DNA of 64,000 bases from Gamarada debralockiae. Lineage: Eukaryota > Ascomycota > Leotiomycetes > Helotiales > Hyphodiscaceae. The stretch is from NCBI GenBank assembly GCA_002803225.1, contig NXFV01000163.1, positions 62,001 through 126,000 of the forward strand, read 5' to 3'. The notes beneath the pieces are model-generated. The model was given only the letters and a program-made list of their open reading frames with translations, was not told the origin of the DNA and did no database searches. The translations under genes and the position numbers were made by a program. Shown in pieces: positions 56,582-64,000 of the stretch. Positions within the stretch are counted from its first letter, which is position 1; each line of letters begins with the position of its first letter.

Positions 56582-58825
56582 CTAATAATATCTCTCGTCC
56601 CACTTCTTTGGGTGCTTAATAATCGTCCCTGGCGGATGATCCTCCTTCTCGAACTTGCAACCAAACTGCGCACAAACGGGTTCCTTCCCATTGTTGTTCA
56701 CACTCGGGCAATGGTGGCCATAAATACAATTGGGTGTTTCGCAGTCTTGGCCACTGACACAGGGATTCAATCGGGCCAAGAAGGAAATGGCGTTCAATTC
56801 GTCTTGAGTGCATTTATGGTCGTGTTCAAAGCAGCATTCACTGCGAAAATCCAGAGTTAGTGATCGTTCAACAGAGGGGAGAGATTTGAGCTAGTGGGTT
56901 TCATGAACTCTGAACTCTAAGATACCCTACTGAGTAGAGGTTTAGGTATCCTCCTGCTTCGATCGCCCACAAAGAATGAGCGATTGGAAGTTCGGGTTCC
57001 TAGGAGACTCTTCTGGAGTATCGAGAGTAGAAGTCATAAAACAGGCAAGAAAAGGAGAAGGCAATGAGTACACAGGAGGATAACTTACTCTCCCTTGGCA
57101 CAGGGTCCGCGTAGGTAATGGTTATTGCATAATTTGTCTTTGTTTGTACGGCGTTTTACTCTCTCAAGGACAGCAGCGTTGACTGTGATGTGAGGATCGA
57201 GTCCGTGAGGCTCAGGAATCCACACGGGTTTCGCAGTTTTGAGGGTAGGAGTAGCTTTCTTGGGGCCGTTGGTGCAGTTTTTAACCGCCACGATAGGAGT
57301 TGCGCTCGGTGCTGGAGGGATCGAGGTCAATTTTGCCCAGGTGGTGGCACCATTAGTCGCGGCAGGGGAGGTCACTCGATCGTTCAAAATTTCTGAACGA
57401 TCGATCAGCTTGTCGGTTCGGAATATGTTATTCAGAGGCATAATTTGGATATTGGTTGCTGAGAGCTCTCGAACGATTGGGGGTCCCTCGACTATAGTGA
57501 CTCGCCTGCGTTCTTCCTCTGTGGCTGCAACTATGAAGAGTTAGCATTTGCACGGAAGGCCGAAGATATGGTTCGCAACCCAAGCAGCTGTCAGAGGATA
57601 TCGTTTGTAGTGGGGCATGAAATCCAATCACCCAATCCATTTAGATGATTGAACAGACGCTCCCTTGATCTCAATCCTCCGAGCAGGATGAGCGATTGCA
57701 CTTGAATGAGTGGAAGGAGTGGGTGGTTGGAGTTCAAATCGTTCAAGTGGATTGGGCGATTGACATCTTGCATTACATGTCTCTCTGCTATGAAAATTCT
57801 GATACGCACCTTCATCCAAGAACGGAGCATAGCCAGCATCGTGGGAAATGCCCAAAAGAATTTGTTTGCAGTTGTGATTTCGAAGGTGCCAACGCATGCA
57901 CTCCTTAATTTTCGAGTCGGCCCTCTCCTTGCCGTGGCCAACGTCAACAAAGTCGAATGAAGCTTTGCCTTGTGTAAAACCTAACGTAAAGTCCCTTAAA
58001 TCCTCTGCATTTTCGAGAGCGCCGTCCCGCAGCATGGCTTTGGATAGTCCCGTAACATTTGCACAGACTTTGGCCACAACTTCCATTTCGTTTGCAAGCT
58101 CGTGGCATTGTTCGAGGACGATATCTCGTAGGGCATTCGCAGCTTGTTTCCCTCCTTCGATTCCTTTGCGGATGAGGTTTTCGTGGAACTGTAGAAGGTT
58201 GGGTTAGCAAAGTTCCATTCGAACACAGCTCTCCTGAGCGCGGAGGTGAACTCCAATCTGCCAGTTCATTTGAGCGACTCAATCTGCCAAAATCTACCTC
58301 CCCAGCCTTCTGCGTATGGATCGATCAGTTCGATCGCTCGCAGGAAGAGAGCGATTGGCCTTTCGGAAAACTTATCGTCGGTATCCCGTCAACAGTGCGA
58401 ATCCATCCCCCTCTTGGATTACCGAAGTGTAATGAACGATCGAAAATACTTACAATCATTCCATCTCCATCAATCAAGACAATAACGTATGGATTTCGAT
58501 TCTGCAGACAGTCAACTCCATTCAGCCCCAAGCCCTCACATCGTTCACCTACCATGAACGAATCATAACTGATATTAAACCGGTCTATCGTTTGATTTGC
58601 AAGTCCCAGTTCTCGTTGCAGCTCCCTTCTAGATTTCCTGGCATCCTCAAGTTCCAAAAGCGTATCGTCGAGCTGGGCACTCAATCGTTCGTTTTCCTGC
58701 TGGAGCCGGGCTTCGAGTTGGGTGTAGTGCGTCAAAATGTCCCTTATTAGCACGTTGGATAAATCCTTATGTACTTCGAGTTGCTGATATCGCGCCTGGA
58801 AGTCCAGATACGCCATGTTGGTCAT
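56582..58825 (-). CDS. tandem CCCH zinc-finger protein with NYN-like domain region
   Basis: Exons 58825-58454, 58188-57810, 57530-57089 and 56840-56582 encode 483 aa. The N-terminal 100 residues are coiled coil (HYTQLEARLQQENERLSAQL). The middle begins with NPYVIVLIDGDGMI, the start of a domain seen in fungal CCCH proteins. The C-terminus has C-x8-C-x5-C-x3-H (its fourth exon junction restores this spacing), a second C-x5-C-x4-C-x3-H and a cysteine/histidine end (CKFEKEDHPPG). CCCH proteins bind RNA; the role here is unknown. The three introns are 265, 279 and 248 nt, about five times the local norm, and each contains a CAATCGCTC motif. Confidence 0.85.
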
Positions 58826-59734
58826 CGTGATGGTCGCACAAAATGTGGAAGATTTCGCAGGCAAATTTTGAAGTCGTCGGGCCCCCGTCGCGTGGAGATA
58901 TGCAGGGAGACGCGCCGGTGGGTCTCCTTTTCGCTCGATCTCACAGGAATCAATCTTCTTAATAAATTCAACAATTCAAGTCTTATTGCGCGTCCTTGTC
59001 AAATGTCCATTTGAGATGAAAGGATTCATCAAATGTGATGGATGATGGCAAGAAATGATTCAGGCTTCCATCACTTTCCTTTTGCTTGCTTGCCCAAAGC
59101 CAGGTGTCACCCAAACCCAAACCCAAACCACAAGGTGGTCTCGGTTGGCAGCCTGGTTCAGCCTACGCAGCCGCCCTTTTTCAGCAGAGGATCATCTTAT
59201 GCCGACCATTTCATCCCGTCTCCTCCAATGTCAAGCTGTCTCATTAGACGCGCTTAATTGCATTACACGGGTACTCCCACTCAAGGGCATATTTTCTTTT
59301 GTTCGGTGTGATGGCGTTGTGATCTGTGTGTTTTGAGCGCACAGGGCCACTGATAGGTTCGAAAAGCATCAAAAGCATTGGACCTGAATTAAAACGGAAT
59401 CTATCACGTGGGTCTCAGGGTGGCGTCGCCTGAGCGGAAGCCCGACGGCCTGCATATACGCATATACCATGGTAAAGAGATCTACCTCGGTAGATCTAGT
59501 CTATTTATCTGCAAGATGATCTTTATTGCAAACTCCAAATTTAGAAGAAGTCAAGGACCAAGGACAATATGCGTACCGGTACCCTGACAGGTACGGAAGC
59601 TCCTGAAGTCAATCACGAGAGCCATTAATCTCGTAGTAGGGTTCCCAAGTGCTGATCTATCATCGTTTCCTCTCAGCCTCAAGCCCTCACTCACTGACTT
59701 CTTCAACTTCTCCTGTATCTGTCCTGACCTCATT
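58826..59734. other. intergenic stretch
   Basis: Upstream of the CCCH gene and downstream of the HET gene. It carries a C-rich imperfect CCAAAC run near 59,108-59,125 and otherwise nothing of note. Confidence 0.4.
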
Positions 59735-61804
59735 TCAAATCAATTTCAACTCTCTTCTCTCCCACTCCAACCCATCCCAAATTTCATGTGTTTCAACAAG
59801 CGACTTCGCACACCCAAAATATTCTTTTTGAACACGCACAAATCCCACCCTCTCGTACGTGCCATCTTCCTCGCAAGCTCTCAAAACAACAAGATCACAA
59901 AAGCCCTTATGTTGATCATATTCCTTCCCCACGCGCCACGCATCTCCCATCAGGATCATACAGATATGATGTTCAGCCTCGCTGTTGAACTTCTCCGACG
60001 CAGCCTTCCGCTCCTCTTTAGGCCGGGGATTGCAGCACGAGCAATCGAATACAGGAGATTGGTCCAGAACGAAGTTTAGATGGAAGGCTCGCTCGTTTTT
60101 GAGGGAATAGGCGAGTTTCATGAGTCCGATACAGGAGCCAGAGATGACGATGTGCGAGCCTTCCAGGACTTCTCCGTAAGGAAATGCCGGGTCTGCAAGT
60201 ATCATGTGGTGCGAGAGGAGTTTGGGCTGATATTTATTTATCCAGGCTGGCTCTTTGGCGTGCTCTTGCATCATAGTTTCAGGCCACGCGGTAGCCGCTG
60301 AGCTTGTAGGACCATCGATACTGGCCCAGGACCAGCTTGGACCTCGGTATTTCGGAGAAGGTGTCAGCAAAGAGTAGACTCGACTCCAAGCAAGCCCGAA
60401 GGCAATATTCTTGCTCCATATACCCGCCAAATACTCTCCCATATTTCCATCATTGATAATTCTGGCGAGCGGCGTCATAGCAGGGAGCTTATCCGAAGGA
60501 TTACTCAGGGAGCGCCCTGAAAATTCGGCTACGCAATTGTGCCATGCTTCGAATCGTGCGACCTCCCTAGCCATCTCCGCCTCGCTGTCCACAGCCTCAA
60601 TCTCGATCGGATGATCAAGGAGCGCTTTCTCAACGTACGGCTGGATGATTTCCTTGCGATAGTTCTGCCTGATCTGTCCAGAGCCGTATTTCTTATCGAT
60701 GATTCCTGACGCCTCGAACTGATGGCCTCCAGCACACTCCCATACCATCTGGTGCCTGGTAAAATGCAGGATACGAGGTGCAAGCATTCTCTCAATGCCC
60801 GCCCAGCCACGTTTGCCAAGTGGTGACCGCTCAAGACCCCATTTCCAGCGAAGAAGGTGGAGGCGGAGATATCTGTTCTTGTCTGTGCCGAGTGCTGGAG
60901 AGTAGAGCACATGTCTGTCGTGTAACATGCCCGAGTTGGCATCTTCTCCTTCCGTGGCAGATATCATGAGGGCTGCTTGGCCGTAGGTGAATGCAAAGTT
61001 GGCGGACTCTTCATCCCAGTCACTTTGGTCTTCTTGGATGATGCACACAGGGGCAGCCCAAAGATATTGGTACCCGAGGCGACGCGTGATTGCAATGGCA
61101 TCTGCCAATGTCTTGGGTAAAGCCTCTTCCTCCAATGGGGCTGGGAAGTCGGATATGGTTGGGCCTTTGACATCTCCAGCGCAATGGCTCAAAACAACGT
61201 ACTCGCCGATCTTCCCATCCGACAAGCGAACCTTGGGGGCGACGGAAGGATTTCTAGGAATCTCAATGATTCTTTTCGGTAAGACCACCGTTCGAGGCGT
61301 CGAGCAAGTACTATGCCCTTCGCATTCAGAGACCCAGGACCTAATCTGATTGAAGCACTTCTCATCCAACGGATCGACGGGAATGATGCGTCTCTCATCG
61401 ACCTCTTCACGATCAATCACCTCGCCACCCGGAACTATCGACCAGTTAACAACTGACTCCCAAAATATCGTCCCCGTTTATTTCGGCATACCTTCGTATC
61501 CCTCGGGCACACAAACGTCAAAAAGTAAATCATCACAGCTCCAACTCTTCTCATCCAACCTATCAGCCTTCCTCACATCCAGTCTCAGGCTACTGAAAAT
61601 CACGATGCGTTCTTTCAGTTCATCCAAGTTGTCTTTCCACTTGATTGACGACTGTAGAATTTTGCAGAAGAACTCGCAGCCTTCACATCCATTGTCTGCT
61701 CTCACAAGAAGTTCGGAGTACGGGCCGAGAGTAGCTTCTGGGTGCATGGAGCCAATTCCACCAGCCCCCACGTCGATTGAGTCGCAAACTGTACAAAGTG
61801 GCAT
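59735..61804 (-). CDS. HET-domain protein with altered core motifs
   Basis: Exons 61804-61492 and 61434-59735 encode 670 aa; the 57-nt intron has GTATGC, TTAACT and GATAG. The N-terminus has CTVCDSID and CEGCEFFC, as in many HET proteins. In the HET domain the first box reads VVLSHCAG where LSHCWG is usual, and the second reads YLWAAPVCIIQE where WIDSLCIIQ is usual. The C-terminal half keeps the family pattern: PLGKRGWAGIERMLAPRILHF, YRGPSWSWASIDGP, and YERVGFVRV at the end. The frame is intact, so the changed residues are not simply decay. The protein may be a HET protein with altered signalling or an inactive one. Confidence 0.85.
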
Positions 61805-62231
61805 TTTTGGAGTTTCGAGAAGATGTTGCTAGATTGGCTGATAAGGGATTCGATTGGTCTTATAGAAGTTTCTTTGCAATGTGTTATGATTTCAACAGGG
61901 ATGGATTTTACGAAGGACGAATCTGTTGCCTGGTCTGCGCCGTCTCTTAGCGATCACGTGAGAAGCACTGCCCTCTTTCACGTAGCCCCTGAATTTAGGA
62001 TGTCGGGTCGAGTCAGTTGCCCCGCCCATTTGAATCGTTCGAGACCTTTGAACGATCAGGACGTGCTAATTCTTGATTTGGTGCTGGACACAAAAAAGGT
62101 TCTGAATGACCTCTTTCGCATTGGGAACTGTCTGATCATCTACGACTCCTCGTCCCATTTGTATCAAAGTTGTTTTGCCGCCGGAGGAAGATGGTATACG
62201 AATCTTTCATCACGTCTGAGCGATCCATTCC
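61805..62231. other. intergenic stretch
   Basis: Promoter side of the HET gene and 3' flank of the SET remnant. The plus ORF 61823-62350 carries no motif and is the complement of coding sequence in part. Confidence 0.4.
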
Positions 62232-63606
62232 TTAAGCCAATAGTTGAGCCTCCGTTTGAGCAGCAATATCAGCCCACTCCAGAAGCTCGTTCATCTTGCC
62301 GACAAATTTCTGCATCTCCTTGTCCTCAACGGCACATATTTCATCTGTAAAGTGTCAGAAACTAATTGCTCATCCAACTTGAATGATAAACTTACCTTCT
62401 GACCCAGTACCTGCAAAGTACTCCCAAATTAGTCCTCGAATTTTGCTACAGCAGACTCGGGCCAAAGCATTTCTGTAGTCAGCAGCAAGCTTGGCTCGGA
62501 GGTGGAGAAATATGTGCGAGGTGAGATTCTTGAAGCTATCCGGTAGCACCTTCAATAGAGATGTACCCGGAATTGGAACATTGAGAAGAGAGACAAACAG
62601 GTAAAGGGTACCGATACGATCTTCGAGGCACGTCGATGGGACCTGGGCCGGTTCGATCAGGTAGTACATCATCAGTGCTTCCTTTAGGGCATCGGATATA
62701 CTTCCTTTCTCCAAATACGCCCTAACGGCTTGTTCATGCGGGTGCTTCATGGCAGTGTGCCATGCCTGTAGCCAGCCTTCAGAATGTCTTTGATTGTACT
62801 CTCGATATATGACAACCGTGTTGGAGAGACATCGACTTGAGTAAGGTCCTCCGCCCGATTCCTAAGGGCTGCGTCTGACGAGAAGAGAGGAAGTTGCACC
62901 TTGCAAGGGTTGCAAATGCAATGGATATCTCATTGGTTGGTTAAACGTTTGGTTCTGAAGGCATAGTCGTGTGGAGTGGAGAGTAGCACAATTTGAGTTC
63001 ATATCTGGAGGCAAGAAGTGTCCTAGCTCTAACCCGAATTTTGGTCCCATCCGCGATTATCGAGGCGCTGGGATCGCATGAGTGATTGAGAAGGGCCAGG
63101 AACGTATCAAACACTACACTGCGCAAGAAAGTAGACAGAAGAATCGAAGGACTCTTCGCATCCTAACATCTAATGCCTAATGCCGTGGAGGAGAGGAGCA
63201 TGCATCTCGACTCCGCCAGTATCAAGCTAATAAGCGTGTAAGTAGTTGCCACCAGTGGACTTTGGAAAGCATAGACTTACAACACAGATGAGATTAATGA
63301 TCTTGCCTTGGCTTAATTTAGTCTTGGTGAACTTCTTGGCCATCTCAGTGAAGAATTCGCTGGTCCGTAAAACTCGCGACGCTTCATCTCACATTTCTAC
63401 TCATTGAAAATGATATAACCTCAGCCCATTCCTCCTCTGGTATTTTCCCCTGGGAATGGTGGAGAAAGGCTCATTAGCGTTGAGCGATTCTGTCATGGAA
63501 TCGATGACAGGATTGGACGATGCATTGCCAGAATCAAGGAGCTGTTCGAGAAGAGTTTTTCGAGACCTTCGAGGTCGTTCTCCTTTGGTGGTGTTGGGGG
63601 CTCCAT
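62232..63606 (-). pseudogene. decayed SET-domain (SMYD-like) methyltransferase gene
   Basis: On the minus strand the pieces of a SET protein follow in order. They are an N-terminal segment from ATG 63606, TSEFFTEMAKKF and INLICV near 63,300, MHAPLLHGI near 63,195, LNHSCDPSASII near 63,080, a post-SET CICNPCK near 62,905, and a helical C-terminal region ending at 62232 after a normal intron (GTAAGT ... TACAG, around 62,340-62,395). The frame breaks at least twice in the first 200 bases, a stop interrupts at about 63,180, and TGA at 62932-62930 precedes the cysteine motif. SMYD-type enzymes methylate lysines; this copy appears unable to encode one. Confidence 0.72.
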
Positions 63607-64000
63607 GATGAGACTTGTAAGAGATGAAGACTTTTGAGGTTGTCAGAAAGTTTTGGAGAGATTAGAGAAGTAATGAGGTAGAAATCTTGAGATAAATAGG
63701 GATATTGGACAGTAAAATTGACAGCGAACCGACCTATACCCTTTTGGAAATCAATTTGGATGTGAAGAGTTTTTTTGATGCAAAAGCGAACAAGCGGTTG
63801 GAATCAAACGTTTCTCGAGTGATGGAGTGTTTACAGGAGTTGTATTTGAAAACAAGCAGTCGAAAATCAGCGACGCGCCTCAGGGCCTGTCACGAAATCG
63901 AGACATAATTTTCTACTCTTCGTCAACATCCCAACATACGGACTTAATTTATATCATGGTATTTTGCAAAGATGTTCACTCATACCTTGTATTCGGTTAT
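63607..64000. other. window end, no gene called
   Basis: A plus ORF (63705-63908, TTG at its edge, no ATG) reads as a charged helical 67 aa and could be an exon of a gene beyond the window, but nothing supports it. Confidence 0.3.

Overview
This window is nuclear DNA from a filamentous ascomycete (Pezizomycotina; possibly Leotiomycetes, but the order is a guess). Evidence: genes on both strands broken by short GT-AG introns, mostly 43-60 nt, with CTAAC/CTGAC branch points; no operons or ribosome-binding sites; and typical mould families (HET domains, fungal NLRs, Zn2Cys6 factors, a DHA2 drug transporter, alcohol oxidase, SDA1, NHA1). All gene models were spliced by eye. They rest on frame continuity, splice consensus and family motifs, not on transcripts or alignments.

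Layout. 0-3 kb: two genes with retropepsin-like regions. 4-6.4 kb: a decayed HET gene. 7-8 kb: a short-chain dehydrogenase. 8-12.4 kb: mostly non-coding, with a broken Myb/SANT-like remnant. 12.4-15.8 kb: NHA1-type Na+/H+ antiporter. 16-18 kb: a membrane-protein gene with an in-frame stop, a small interrupted ORF and a single-pass membrane protein. 18.6-22 kb: coiled-coil/NTPase/TPR NLR. 22.7-25.5 kb: peroxisomal alcohol oxidase with 11 introns. 27-28.4 kb: secreted protein. 29.5-34.5 kb: DHA2 transporter divergent from a Zn2Cys6 factor. 35-35.8 kb: a second single-pass protein of the 17 kb type. 36-38.6 kb: SDA1. 39.9-41 kb: second Zn2Cys6 factor. 41.3-42.3 kb: aldo-keto reductase. 43.5-46 kb: a duplicated scrap of the SDA1 3' end beside a HET gene with a shifted 3' end. 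46.9-47.8 kb: C2H2 protein. 51-54.8 kb: SesA-like gene, NLR with near-identical TPRs, and an in-frame transmembrane ORF. 55-56 kb: unknown conserved-looking protein. 56.6-58.8 kb: tandem CCCH protein with unusually long, motif-sharing introns. 59.7-61.8 kb: divergent HET gene. 62.2-63.6 kb: decayed SET/SMYD gene.

Biologically, the window mixes housekeeping genes (SDA1, NHA1, oxidoreductases) with many fungal self/non-self recognition genes: three HET loci, two NLRs and one SesA-like protein with a glycine/asparagine-rich tail. Several members are broken or diverged, as expected for gene families under birth and death. The most interesting locus is the SesA-like/NLR/transmembrane cassette at 51.0-54.8 kb. 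Next are the possible introner-like introns of the CCCH gene and the SDA1 3'-end duplication beside a HET gene.
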